A DNA stretch of 64,000 nucleotides from contig JAWUZG010000084.1 of NCBI GenBank assembly GCA_036785705.1, positions 5,825,001 to 5,889,000 on the forward strand. The letters run 5' to 3'. The notes beneath the pieces are model-generated. The model ran no database searches. It was not told the DNA's origin and saw only the letters and a program-made list of their open reading frames with translations. Shown here piece after piece: positions 32,883 through 45,800 of this stretch (its first letter is position 1; every line of letters starts with the position of its first letter). The translations under genes were made by a program, and so were the position numbers. This stretch comes from Acanthornis magna. Lineage: Eukaryota; Chordata; Aves; Passeriformes; Acanthizidae.

Positions 32883-33080
32883 GGCTGAACCAGTGCTCAC
32901 TAGGATAAAAGAAAACAGAAAAAGAGTAATTTCTCCATCATTCGATAACATTAAGTATGACAATTTTGAAATAGAGGAGTATCCCCTCTCAGCCCAGGGG
33001 TTTGACTGGGAGCTGTGGTGCCGGTATCTGAACCCTCCTAAGTCCTGGTGGAAACTGGAGAACACAACTGCTCCGATAAG
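32883..33080 (+). CDS. GALNT18: GALNT18 exon B (catalytic domain)
   Basis: This 198-bp exon completes the Trp codon begun in exon A and ends two bases into an Arg codon, before donor gtaact at 33081. It encodes 66 residues of the catalytic domain. They begin AEPVLTRIKENRKR, pass through DNIKYDNFEIEEYP and a GFDWELWCRYLNPP block, and end at TAPI. The block between the metal site and the acceptor-peptide part of the enzyme is strongly conserved among the GALNT9/17/18 group. The EIEEYP and LWCRYLNPP forms support GALNT18. No stop or frameshift is present, and the codon phase matches both neighbours. Confidence 0.92.
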
Positions 33081-35874
33081 GTAACTGTGGCCATGGTTTT
33101 GGTGGCACTGGCAATGCTCTCCGTGGTATGGCAAGGGGGTGAGTGGGCTCAGCTATGTAATAGGTTTTAATGACTGTGAACTATAATTTGTTAAATGTCC
33201 TTGAGCTGACCTCTTCAACTTTTGTCCTTGACCCCTACACAGTCATCAAGAAAACTCTTATGTTTAGTAGGTTTTAAAAAAAGTTTTGAAAGGAAACTCT
33301 CATTTCCAGTAGATCTTTTAAAATAGGTTTCCTGCCAAAGTGGAATGGTAGAAAGGAAAGCTCAGCAGCACTGCTTACTCCAAATGTCTTGTCTGCTCAT
33401 TTAGTGCTAACGGGCCACAAGTGGAATTCTCTTTGCAGATACATTACATAAACAGAGCTTATCTGACAGCTGTATTCTTGATAATGCTGTCACATAGCTT
33501 TACAGCTGTGTCCTAGGAGCTAATGTGTGTTCACTGACACTGTGTGAGCAAAGACTGTTGGATCCTTGCTTTGGGACAATCTGCGTCTGTACTTTCTTAC
33601 CATGTCTAGAGCGTTGTTAGGCTGGTACAGAACAATACCTTTGTCTCAGAGAGGGGAGTAGTGGCCTCTAAACCCACTCAAGAGCTCTGCTGAGATTGCA
33701 GGCCTTCCTTGTAGAAATGCGTTCATTGCAAGGAGGCCACTGGTACCTGAGCTCTAGCTCCCTGCAGAAAGAAAGTGTGAACACTGTTTTCACCAGCTGG
33801 AAAGCAGAACCTCAAATAGCAGTGGCAGCTATTTTTTCATTAGAGGCAGTCACTTTTCTCAGGAGCTGTTAGCTTAGCACACTCTGAACTGCACTGACCC
33901 ATGAACAGGACCTAGAATTGGAAAGCAGGAGATAAAAATTAACAGGTTTGCCACAGACATATGTAAAAAGGGGTGATAATTTCCACATCGTTAGAAATGG
34001 TTATGGCTGGTAATGAACTCTATTAATGCTATAAAAACATTGCTGTGAAGACAGGCTGAGAGAGTTGGGGTTGTTCAGCCTGGAGAAGAAAAGGCTCCAG
34101 GGAGATTTATAGCACCTTCCAGTACCTAAAGGGTGGTACCAGGAGACCTGGTAAGGAACAAAAGTAGGTAGTGATAGAATAAGTGGGAATGGCTTTAAAC
34201 TGGCAGAAGGCAGGGTTAGATTAGATCTTAGAAAGAAATTCTTTCCTGTGAGAGCTGTGAGGCACTGCCACAGGCTGTCGAAAGTAGTTGTAGCTGTCCC
34301 ATCGTTGGAAGGCCAGGCTGGATGGGGCTCTGAGCAACCTGAACTATTTGAAGATGCACCTGCCCATGGCTGGAGTTTGGAGCTAAATGGTCTTTCAGGT
34401 CCATTCCAGCCCAAGCCATTCTATGATCCTATGATTAACTGTATAGATTAATTGTTATGGTGACTTTTAAAATGAAAAGTATTTAAACACATAATAAAGA
34501 GCAAATCTACTTTTCCACTTTGCCCCCAAACTCTGTTCTATATGAGTACTGGGGAGTGAATGTCCTTTATGAATACTGAATGTTGAGATTTGTTCCCTAG
34601 CCCTTTCCCTGGCTCATATTTTTAATTCAGTGCAATATGCTGTATATGTGTGTTGGATAATTAAAACAAACAAAGGCATGTGTATTGATTGATGTTTTTT
34701 ATGACGCCTCCATTATGCTTTTAGAATGATGGCAAAGGGAAGCTGGTTCTCTGAGAAATATATTAAAAACAACAACAAAAGCAAAAATACCTTATAAAGG
34801 AAACATAACTTTTGTATTATGTTAAGTGTTATTTTCTTCAGTGATAAATACATCAGAAACAGTCTTTCATTGTTATAAAGTGGCACTATAGCACTTCAAG
34901 GCATAAATATATAGATTTCTGTAGAATTGTACAATCTGTGATTAAGACATCCTATAATCTGTTTAAAAGCAGATGCCTACACTTACTGTAGCTTGAGTAT
35001 CCTTAATAAAAGCAGGATGATTTCCCCCATACTGCTAATTAATATCCTGTTATTACCAGAGTGCCTGATACCAGCATAATAATCAGAAAAGACATTTTTA
35101 TTTTATTTCTTGCCATTGTGGATTATAAGGTAGGAGAAAAATGAGAAGTCTAAATGACTCTGTATCCTTCTTCATTGCATCTCATAAAGGTAAAATTGTA
35201 CCCTCTGTGGCTGACCTCTTACCTTATTAAAATTGGCTCTGTATAGTAAAAATTTCTTGGTTCAGACCATGACATAAATAGAGCTTACTGATCCAGTGAA
35301 GATATGTGATGTGTTTAAATTTGGCTCAGGACAATGGACTAATGTTATACTATGCTGGTAAGGGCAGACTTTTTTTGATTCTGTATTAAAAAACCTTATC
35401 TGGATGGTGCTGTTCAAGAAATAATCTCTTTTTTTACACAAGCTTACAGACACAAGTTTTTTAGCTCTAGCTGAACCTGGCTTCTGCCTAAACACCCAGA
35501 ACCGTGCCTCAGCAAGTATCCTTTGCAATTATCACAGACAAGAGTCTTGAGGACTTAGTAAGGACAGAGACTACACTGGCTGGTGCCTCAGAAACAAAAC
35601 TGGGGCTCTTGGATCTCACAGTTAGCTCTGAAATTCTACCTGCTCTGGTGAATATGTGTGTCCAACAATTTTGGCTCTATTTTCCTTCAATGGTGTGTAT
35701 TTCACTTAAGAGTATTAGAAGGCAAGGCTAAAAAAATCTGTTTGAGAAATGCATCCTTAAGGATCCTTTGCTGCACCATTTTACCCAGCAATTATAAATA
35801 TAATCCATGTCTGAATAATAAAATTCTTCATAACCTATCTGCTAATTTTGGTTGTTGCTGGTTTATTCTTCCAG
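33081..35874 (+). other. GALNT18 intron B-C
   Basis: This 2794-bp intron holds one CR1 copy (34044-34437) and is otherwise AT-rich sequence without recognisable features. Confidence 0.85.
34044..34437 (+). mobile_element. CR1 LINE 3' end
   Basis: Typical CR1 3' sequence in + orientation: 'gagagttggggttgttcagc', 'ccagtacctaaagggtggta', 'gaaattctttcctgtgagag', ending in the family's ATTCTATGATCCTATGATT-type short repeat. It is 5'-truncated like most CR1 copies. Confidence 0.9.
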
Positions 35875-35989
35875 AAGTCCTGCATTGATTGGATGCTTCA
35901 TAGTGGATAGAGAATACTTCCAAGAGATTGGTTTACTGGATGAAGGCATGGAAGTATATGGAGGAGAGAATGTGGAGCTCGGAATCAGG
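35875..35989 (+). CDS. GALNT18: GALNT18 exon C (Gal/GalNAc-T motif)
   Basis: This 115-bp exon follows acceptor ttcttccag and ends in phase 0 before donor gtaagg at 35990. It encodes about 38 residues, including PALIGCFIVDREYFQEIGLL and the MEVYGGENVELGIR block. This is the start of the Gal/GalNAc-transferase motif (W/Y-GGEN-x-E) that is common to GALNTs and beta-1,4-galactosyltransferases. The Tyr before GGEN, where the classical GALNTs have Trp, is a mark of the Y-subfamily that includes GALNT8, 9, 17 and 18. The motif is completed by exon D, 14.7 kb away. Confidence 0.92.
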
Positions 35990-37572
35990 GTAAGGAACGT
36001 AATTAGCCAATACTGGTGGCTTGCATTTAAAATACAGCTTGCTTCTTATTGCAGAGGGAAAAAGCAGTCAAAAACATATGGATGATGGTGTGAAAAGGAG
36101 ATCCACAGCTCTGCAGACATGTGAATTTAGTATTTGAGGAGAGGGGGGGGGAAAATTAGCAAAAGCTCTCTTTAAAGAACTTAATCTGGGACAAGGACAA
36201 GAAGTACAGAATTTAGGAGTGTTCTTTCATTCAGGTAACAATGCTAGAATTTTGCAGAGTCAATACCTAAAACTCTCTGCTTACCCATGATCCTAGACTC
36301 AGTAAGGACGACACCTTCTCACAGGTGTGATGAAAAAGCTCTTCTAGATTACTTGGTTTATTTAAGTTAGAAAAATCACTGTGGAGCAGTGGAATATAAA
36401 GGCATTTATGCTGCTTTCCAGAGGGAAGGGAATTAAGATATTCATATGGTGCATAAGTGCACTTATTTTCTTTTTCCATCATACACTCTTCACCTGTTTA
36501 CTGTTATGCAGTATTGTGTGTGATTTGTGCACTTTTCTTTGTATCTCTTCACAGCTAACTATCTTTCTGAAAATATGGTGCTGTTCTCTTTGAGAACCTC
36601 TTGGGTTTTTGATAAGAAAGGAATTCTTAGGTAGATAATGGTAATGAAAAACGGTGTGGTGTGTTATAAAACTAAATTTTGAATCTTGCTATGAAATGTT
36701 AGTGGAAGGTAACATTGTGTTTTGTGCCTTCTAGTTGCCAGAATAAAAGCACACTGTCGTACAATAGCAAAGAAAGGAATTTACTGTAAGAATATAGAAT
36801 TCTCTGCTGAGACTGCAAGATATAACAGAAAATGCTCATTTTTACTTCTGGTTTCTTGAAATTCTTTTTCTTCCACCTGTCAGAGATAAAGAGTTATTTA
36901 AGCAAGAGTGAAGCACAGACCCCCTTTCAGATACATTAGAGCACTTTTTGAAGGAGAGAGAAATGCAAGACTGCTTGTTTTAATAACACCATTCTTCTTA
37001 CTGTGAGGGCCAGAGAGCTGCCTTCAGTTTCCAAAAACTTATTTTGCAGCTCAGTGTTGCAATGAGTGGAAAATTAATGTCGCTTTGATTTTTCTGTTCT
37101 TTTTTCAACTGACAAAAAACTATTGTTTCCTTGTGAGTGTGAAGAGTTTTCTCTCAGTTTGCATCATGTCTGGTCTACAATACTTAGCCTTGCAGAAGCT
37201 GATTGTTGAGTATGTTGATAGACAAAACCAGAGAGACACAAATCTCTGCATTATTGAAACTTTGGAGTAGACTGGATTGCTGGAATAAGGCCTGACACTG
37301 CTCTGATTTCTTTATGGCTTTTTGTCTGTCTCCAGGGAAGCAGTGCCTGACCTACATAAAATACTTTCATCTGTAGCAGATCGTAGTGTGCAAGGTAGCA
37401 TGATGTATGCTGCCTTATCTGCCTTTATGCTGGCTTGGATCTGTGTTTCTGGCTGTATGGAAACAAATTACAGAGCTGTAATGAACAAGTTTTTAGCAGC
37501 TCTTCTCACAATTGTCAGTGTGTCGCAGATAATACAAGGATGGGACTCGGGAGATCTCGTGGTCTTCAACAT

Positions 37573-37735
37573 CCTCCTGAGGGGAAGAGGAGGGGCGGGC
37601 ACTGATCTCTTCACTCTGGTGAGCAGTGACAGGACCTGAGGGAATAGTATGAAGTTGTGTCACGGAAGGTTTAGGTTGGATATCAGGAAAAGGTTTTCCA
37701 CTGGAACATCTCTAGGTTACTTGTGTCACTTTCAG
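37573..37735 (+). mobile_element. CR1 LINE internal fragment
   Basis: Closely parallels 43231-43370 of the larger CR1 copy: 'ggggaagaggaggggcgggc', 'ctggtgagcagtgacaggac', 'ggtttaggttggatatcagg'. Only this internal piece is present, and sequence on both sides departs from the family. Confidence 0.85.
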
Positions 37736-40109
37736 CTGTGAGGTCTGTGATGAATCACTTGACCAAAATAGTAATTTTTCTACAAAAACTACATTCTAAT
37801 TACAGTATTAGTGTGATAAATAATGGTTCCATTTTTAAATGATGCTCTCCAATTAATGACTCTATATTGCTCACTGTGCTTCATCTTTCATTGCTGTTTT
37901 CTTAAGAAGTTTCTAGATTTTTCTACTACTCTGCTGTGTGATAAGCATTGTTATCATGTGGGATAATGGACAAGCAGATCTCATGTGCCCAAACTGGCCT
38001 GCTAGGGGAATTTTAGGCATAAGCTCGTAAGAGAAAACATCTACAGAGTTTATTTTTGACTGCAGAAATAGCAGCAGGTGTTAGGATCATTGGAGCTACC
38101 TGTTTATCTTAAACATGGTCCCTTATCCTCACATTACTGATTTTGTTTCAGAGAATGGAAAATTACTGTAAGCCAAACTACTGTGAGGAATTAGACCCAG
38201 TCAAAACAGAGACTTCCCACTATCCTCACCCAGGAGTTGTTTTTGTCACCTCATCATCTGCACAAATATCTGGTTATTTGTGTTATATGAGTGCAAGAAA
38301 ATGCCCAGCTATTGGAAATTGTATTTGAAATATCTATTGTTGGTAAACTGTAACAGGCCACAGAAAACCGGACTTTGGAGGGTTATTCTCTTGACTCTGA
38401 AGAATGTTTCACTGTTGGTCTCTGATTTGGAATATTATTTTAACTTCTAAGATTTTTACCTGTGTCTGTGGCTTTGTAACAGCATTTGTAAAATATTAAA
38501 CATATATTATTAAATAAATATTAATAGAGATCTGTTGCCTTGAACTAGAAGCTGATAGATGAGTTCAAAACACAAATGCATTTGATTCTTAGAAGAAACA
38601 CTTTGTTTTCTCCTCAAGCAAACATTTTCTTACAAAGCTATTTATTTGCCCCGTAAGATAAGAAAGGCAGGCTGGTTGATGCAAGACTTGATAGAATCCT
38701 CTTTGAGCAGTTCAATCACTTTAACAGGGATTTTTGAAAGATTAATTTGCTGTGAAGCAGCATTGTATTTGTAAATTCACGTTAGGCTGAGTAATGCTTC
38801 TTTTTGGTTTATGTTCAATCATTCCTAATTGAATGGACTTAAATGTGATTTTAAGGGACCAGTTTGCATTTAGAGGGCAAACTGGAGTCACATTTTTATC
38901 CATGTGACCAAGCAAGAACTGTGTTGGTAACTCCCTTATGGTGGAAAAAGAATATGAGTGTGAGGCTGGTGTGTCTCTCTGTCATTTGGGCTCTGCTTCT
39001 GGGTTGTGCTGTCATGAGCAGTACTTGTGGCTGTGGAAGACCCTACAAATCCTTTGCAATCAATTGGATGCAATCAATCAGATCCTGTGTTGGATGGCTC
39101 AAGTCTAGTTTGCAGTAGGCTTCTTAAAGGCCTCTTCCAAGTCCTATTGAAATCTGCAGAATATTTTCTATCAAAAGCAAGCCTGTAGCAATCCTTTTGT
39201 CTTTTAAAACAGCCTACATGCTTGATAAAGCTCCCAAATATCTGTTAAAAAAAGTTATTTGTACCACTTTTAGGGATGCCTTAACAAATATTCAGTAGTT
39301 TGCCTCAGGTCCCAGACTAAGTCATCATCAGTCAAGGGAATGCAAGCCTAGGCTTTGGCTTAGAGTAATTCTGTCACAAAGACTTTGTTCTTGCAGATGA
39401 ATTCATGTTCACAAGAATATAAAGGCCCTGTTAAGTGGGTGAGAGGAGATTTTATTAGAAGGTAAGAGCTCTTTAAGGGAAAAGGATTGGGTCTTGCTCC
39501 CACTAAATGGCATATCAGGACTTTACATCAGCTGACCCAGGAGGAAAATTGCGTTTACATTTAGACTGAGTATGGCATGCTACTTTTATATAGTATATTG
39601 CTGTAGTGAAATTAATTGCTTCATTTCTTGTTAGTCTGGTGGTTTGTCTGCAGACCTTATGTGAAGCTGATGCTCTTTCTGTTGGTGGAGAACTAGAGGA
39701 ATGCAGTTAATGGGTAGAGATGGAGAAATTAGTTACTTGAGCAGAAAATAGTCCTTGTGTTCTTTGGGGTGTTTTCCATACGTTAGGGTCCCTCTGCGGC
39801 AGAGCAAGCAGATGTGAGGACTATCATGCCTCTCTCTGAACTATTGTTTTTTTAAATTCCAGAAGTTTCTTCCATTATTTGTTCATTTGTTTGGGGGTGG
39901 TTTTGTGTGGGTCTTGTTTTGTTTATTTTTTTAATGTACTTTTTGCTCTTAACTGTCTTATTTTTTCTTTAACCTCCCCCCATACATACTTCTGGGATCA
40001 TGATTTTTCACTGCCATTTATTCGAGTCTCTCCCATTTGATGCATAGGAACTGATGGCTGCTTACACGTCCAGCCATTTCCAATCCCCAGTGTTTGTGCA
40101 TCCCAATTG

Positions 40110-40115
40110 TTTCTC
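40110..40115. repeat. Candidate target duplication, left (TTTCTC)
   Basis: TTTCTC precedes the TG at 40116, and TTTCTA follows the CA at 40378. Five of six positions match, as expected of an aged 6-bp duplication. Confidence 0.5.
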
Positions 40116-40378
40116 TGTTGGGTGTTCTTAATAGGCAGGACAGTGAAATGTGCACAATCCAGCATTAGCTTAGCAGAACCAACAGAAGCAGCATTTGTAT
40201 GACAGCTCACCATCGCTCTAAGTGATTCGTTTAGATGTGTAAACAAGTAGCTAGTAACCAATCTACTGCTTAGATATAGAGAAGTAGAAGATGTATATAA
40301 GTAGCCTTCTGATCTGTAATAAACGGCTTTCACCTGGTCACATTGGTCTGTGTGTGATTGACCCGAGCCTCTGCGACA
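40116..40378 (+). mobile_element. Short solo LTR, class II/alpharetrovirus-like
   Basis: This 263-bp sequence starts TGTTGGGTG and ends CTGCGACA. It contains a TATA box (TATATAA, 40294-40300), AATAAA at 40318-40323 and, between them, the short R-like segment expected in a compact avian LTR. The 'cacctggtcacattggtctg' stretch resembles the R/U5 of avian leukosis-type LTRs. Imperfect 6-bp flanks (TTTCTC/TTTCTA) support insertion. It lies in sense orientation to the host gene, so promoter or poly(A) activity could in principle affect it. That is inference. Confidence 0.7.
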
Positions 40379-40636
40379 TTTCTAACCTGAGATCCTTATA
40401 TTACTTCCCTTGCAATAGTGTTCTTTTTGTTAATCACAAGCAAGGGAAGATATTTACACATGCCCTCAAATCTCCATATTTATCTGAAAACATTCTGCCC
40501 TTTTTCTTCTTTCCCTAGAAGTTTCCAGCAATTTTACTTCTCAATGTTTCTAACACAGGCCATAAATTACGTGAAACTGTGAATATATTGCATGTAAATA
40601 GGTGGCTGATTTCATTAAGGAGAGCCTTTGCACAGT

Positions 40637-40880
40637 TGTCCTGGGCATGGCTGGGGTGGAGATAATTTTGTTCCTAGTAGCTGGTGCAGGGCTGTGCTTT
40701 GGATTTGGGATGAGAATAATATTAAACAGCACAACAGTGTTCAAGCCAGAGTGTAGTTTCACAACACACAGGCTACACTGGGTTACATTTTCTTCTTCTC
40801 CTTGCCATGCTCTTGTTCTCACTCTTGCAGCAGCACACCAGTGCTTTGGCCCTGCCCCATACCTGCTGCCTCGGAACACC
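40637..40880 (+). mobile_element. Probable ERVL LTR 5' fragment
   Basis: The sequence starts TGTCCTGGGCATGGCTGGGG and continues 'gataattttgttcctagtag', then 'ggctgtgctttggatttggg'. I recognise this as the opening of a common bird ERVL LTR. The 3' part of the LTR, with AATAAA and terminal CA, is not evident, so the copy seems truncated. The right limit is a guess. Confidence 0.55.
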
Positions 40881-42773
40881 TCTGGTTCAGTAAAGCTTTA
40901 TTTTGTTGGTTTGTTTTGTTGGGTTTTTTTAACTGCAGCATTAATTTTAATGTTAATCGGTTTGTGATTTACCGTGCTGCCTCACAAACTGTTTTGTTAG
41001 GCAGATTGACAGGTTGGTGTGTCAACAGCTAGAAATGACTGGGAATGAACAAAGAAAGGGAGGGGATTTTTCGCCAAGCTGCTGTGTTGTGGAACTGTTT
41101 GCATGGAGAGAGAGCAGTGGGATGTGTCATGTGCGCCTAGTGTCCCTTTCTGTCCTTGCTGCTGGGTCCCCTTTCATGGCATTCCAGTGAGCAATGTAGA
41201 TCTTCCTGAAATACCCTTCAGGAGAATGAATCAAGACCTCCCCCATTCTTGCACTTGGAGCTACCATTACTTGTTGTGGTCTTAAAACCATGTTTTTAGC
41301 TTGTTTTCAGTAAGAAGGCCAATATCCTTTGCCACTACGGAATGATTTACTGTACAGAAAACATCCTTAGTACATGATCACAAGTGCTGTTCAGCAGTAT
41401 TAGGTTGGTGACGTGCAAAGGCAAAGGGCTGAGAAGTCCAGAAATAGAAATATTCTTAATTGTTACTCTTAGATAACTTTAAATACTGCTTTTTAAGGTA
41501 ATGATTTCTCTTTAACTTTGCATTAAAGCTTTAGAGAATAATCTATTTTGCTGTTATCCATTTTATCCATGAATTAAGAGAATATTTCTAGACTGAAGCC
41601 TGCAAGAAAAAAAGTTGTAAGGATTGACCAAATGTTACTTCTCACAAGATGTAGCCAATGCTTTTATCTTAGTGAAAGCCCACACGTTCACCAAGATAAA
41701 AATGATTTCTTAGCAGTACAAATGTGGCAAAAGAACTTGCCTAGCGCCCTGTGTAACCAGCAGTGGCTTTTCAGTGTGTACAGAATTATTCCTAAGGTTA
41801 ATATTGTTTTGCAAAGTACCTCACTGCATTAACAATCTGAATCCCAAGACGAGACTAAGATTCCCTATTTACAGGGTTGTAATTCCAACAGGTTAAAAAA
41901 AGAAAGGTTCTATTAAGAATAAAATAAGGAATTGTCATGCCTCCAAATTCTGCCAGTCATGACATTAGCAGAAACTGGCTTTTTTGGGCTCGTTCTGGTT
42001 TCAGTGATTCCTATATTGGAATAATTGTTTTCCCCCCATTTTGCCCATGAATGCCTCAGCAGGTAACCTGCAGCTATAGCATGTGTAATTATACATTACT
42101 AGTGAATCATTTTTGTGGTTTTGCTATTTCTGAGGAGAGGACATTTTATTAGCTGCTCCCACAGGAAAGGAAAATATTACAGCTGCAGCTAACACGTGGC
42201 ATCACTATACCCTACAAGGAAGGACGATGAAGCACTTGGAGATTTCTCATAAATGTTTTTTCACCAACTGTGCCTTTGTGGTTGCACATTACCAGCTGGG
42301 AAGTGATATAGATATCTTGATGTTTTATGAGAGGAAATGGTTGTTTATAGTGGTATGGGAAGAAGTAAAACAGTTTAAGTCAATATAGACTTAAAAATCA
42401 ATGGACTCAGGTGAGATGCAAATTAATTAGTGCATTATTAATGTTTAATGCCTTCTTGCACTTTCAGGTCACGGCACAGTGTCAGTGCTCTTGTGCCTTC
42501 TGGTATTACAAGTCTTTATGGCCTAAGCTAGGAAGATTCCATATTTGTTGCTTATCTCTAGAATTTAATTTCATTGACTGTTTTTGGTATTGCAAGACTG
42601 ATCTAGTAATCTGGGAAAGGTTGGAGGAAGACAAGACCAGTGTGGAAGAGCAAGGGATTGTTGTGGTGATACAAAAGTTAGTAGATGACTGAGATGGAGT
42701 TACCGGGATGGATCCAGCCCGTTCAGGTCCAAGCCGTGAAGGCCAGATACCTTCACATGTGTGACAGCACCTT

Positions 42774-43559
42774 GTGTTTTAAGTCAAGTGAGGCAAAAGA
42801 CCAGCCTGGCTGAACAGGGAATCCTTATGGAGCTTTTGCCTCAGTCTTTAATAATACTGATAGAATTTCGGCTACAGCCCTGTGGAAAGGGACCTGGGGA
42901 CCCTGGTAAATGGCAGGTTGGATATGAGCCAGCAGGGCCCTGTCAGCCAGGAGGGACATCCCTGTCCTGGGGGCATCAGGCCCAGCAGTGCCAGCCGGGC
43001 AAGGGAGGGGATTGTCCTGCTCTGCTCTGAGCTGGGGTGGCCTCACCTTGAGTGCTGGGGGCAGCTTTCGGTGTCACAATATCAAGAAGCCATTAAACCA
43101 TTAGAGAGTGTCCAAAGGGGGGCAGGGAAGATGAATGAAGGGTCTGGAGGGGAAACCTTGTGAGGAGTGGCTGAGAGCACTTGGTCTACTCAGCCTGGAG
43201 GAGACTGAGGGAGACCTCACTGCAGTTGCAACTTCCTCGTGAGGGGAAGAGGAGGGGCAGGCACTGATCTCTTCCCTGTGGTGAGCAGTGACAGGACCTG
43301 AGGGAATGGCCTGAAGCTGAGTCAAGGCAGGTTTAGGTTGGACATCAGGAAAAGGTTCTTCCCCCAGAGGGTGGCTGGGCACTGAACAGGCTCCCCAGGG
43401 AAGTAGTCACAGCACCAGCCTTGACAGAGTTCAAGAAGTGCTTGAACAATGCTCTCAGACACATGGTTTGACTCTTGGGGTGTCCTGTGCAGGGCCAGGA
43501 ATTGGACTTTGCTGGTCCTTGTGGGTCCCTCCCAACTCAGCATATTCTATTCTGTGATC
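42774..43559 (+). mobile_element. CR1 LINE 3' end, longest copy
   Basis: About 790 bp of CR1 sequence: 'gtgaggcaaaagaccagcct', then the 'gaaagggacctggggaccct' segment, the 'gtgagcagtgacaggacctg' segment and 'caggaaaaggttcttccccc', ending 'cccaactcagcatattctat'. It is diverged and 5'-truncated. Open frames within it are relics only. Confidence 0.9.
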
Positions 43560-45520
43560 AAGTCTTTGGGCACAGTGCAAGATTAACAACACTGATCAAG
43601 CTAAGTGTAGCTATGGTAAGGGAGAGAAAGCTAAAAACATAAAAAATGGCCAGCACAGTAAATTGCTCTTTGAATAGCAAACCAGTGGTGATCCTGTTCA
43701 GTCTCCTGCTTTTGTGCTTTTTAAGACAAAAAGTGATTTCTTTTACTGCCTGTTTACGACTTAAGCTCAGCAAGGTAGTGACTGATACATGGGTTATTTC
43801 TCATTGCCTGGCAATGAGATAGGCACGTTTGGAAGAGAACTGAATGGAACCATAAGCCTTCAGTGACCCTTGACATGTGTTATTTCCAGGTGACACAGGC
43901 AGAGAATAATTCCTGCAGTTGTACATCAGCAGCACAGTCTGTGTAGTTTAACAGTACACTGTGAAAGTTTCACAACTCGTGAAGATACATGCAAAATTAA
44001 TCCCTGCAGAACAAAACAATTTAAAAAGTACATAATGAAGCAATTAGCTAAAAGAGGAAGGAAAGTAATGACAATTTAATTTGGGAAGAATCTTTACATG
44101 TATTAGGTTTTCAATGAGAGTGTTTTATGAAGGCACAATTAATGTAAAATGAGGCCTGTGAGGCAATTAATGATGACTTCAAAAGTTAGATTTAAGGGAT
44201 AATTTACATTTTAAAAATGAAGGGCAGCTCTAGTTATGTTAAGGTCTTTTACTTTCCTTTTAAAAAAACTTTTCGATTGTGGGGGTGTGTTTTAGTAGGT
44301 TGCTTACTGTTTCACATTAAAATATCAGCTTGGTTATGGAAAAAAAACCTGTTCTTACATACATGTTTACCTGAAAGTATGACAGGCTTGTCTGATGATC
44401 AGAATTATTTAGTGAAGGTTATCTGAATTCAGTGGAGGTATGACCTAAATAAATATTAATATATTTCATCCAGTGGGTGTAGTTTCTAGCTCTACAGAGA
44501 CAGATACCCCAAAATATACACAACAATCCAAAGACTTCCAGGGTGCAATCGAAACCCCACTGATAGCAGTTAGAAATGTGAGCACTGATTTCAATGATCT
44601 TTGTGTCTGACAATTCTGTCTGTCCTTTCTGCGGTTACCAAAATACCAATCTAAAACTGCAGATTCAAAATTATTATGGTATTGAATAAAAATAGCTTAC
44701 TCATACCTGTATGTAAAACATCAAGCTCATTACTGGTTATCAGTAAACAATTAATGGTAATGACAAAGGTTGACAAGACTCACAAGTAGTTTTTACTATA
44801 AATTGTTCCCCAAAATAGATTTCAAAGATACTGGTAACTATTTGTTTGTACCCACAGTAGTAATTAATTTACACTATTTTTTTTTAACTTCAGGGCATCT
44901 TTAATGAGTTCTTCTAATTTTGTAATTTGCAAACTTCACAGAAGTTAGAAATTACTTCAGCTTTTTAGAAATCACTTAATTATTAAAAGGATTTTGTTTG
45001 CAGTCCAAATGAAATGATGGTACCAAACAAGGTCACATCAGCTCTTGGAGAAACTGCAAGATCTGTGTAAATTTAATGAATGCTGTACATGCTAATAAAC
45101 TGCTCAATGACATGTAGGACTTATTTTTTTTATTAAATTACGGTTCTATAATATAAAAGGAACACTCAGTGATAAAAGAGATAAAAAGAAACTTCTAATG
45201 AAGAAGTGTAATATCATTTTATAATGAAGTATAAACTAAATATTCAAGAGGGGTCAGCTTCAGAGTTGTGATTGTTTTGATTAAATATGCAAATTCAAAT
45301 ACATTTAAATAAAATTGGGAAGGATTTACTAAAGAATGGAGTGAAAGATTTTCCAAATGTGAATGGAATTTGCTTTTAAAAACTCGTAATCAGATTGACA
45401 TGGACATTTGTAAGGAAGTGTGAGTGACCCACAGCTCTGCGAGTGCTGTAACTGTCACCCGGTGGGAGTGAGTGAGGGAGCGGTGACAAGGTGTCAGGAC
45501 TTGGCAAATTGGTCCAAGAA

Positions 45521-45800
45521 GCCACTGGGTGTATCACTGCTCCTGGTACCACTGTGTGTGTGTCTCTGCTCCTGTACCACTGGGTGTGTGTGTGACTGTT
45601 CCTGTACCACTGTGTGTGTGTGTCACTGCTCCTGTACCACTGAGTGTATCACTGCTCCTGTACCACCAGTGTGTGTGTGTGTGTGTGACTGTTCCTGTAC
45701 CACTGTGTGTGTGTGTCACTGCTCCTGTACCACTGGGTGTGTGTGTGTCACTGCTCCTGTACCACTGGGGGTGTGTGTGCGTCACTGCTCCTGTAGCTGC
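45521..45800. repeat. GT-rich minisatellite, about 30-bp unit
   Basis: Eight to nine tandem units combine a conserved 15-base core (CTGCTCCTGTACCAC, with a CTGTTCC variant) and a variable-length (GT)n spacer. Units alternate between long and short GT spacers, so core number and GT length can vary separately. Both strands are open over most of it (up to 189 codons), a by-product of the repeat. Confidence 0.9.
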
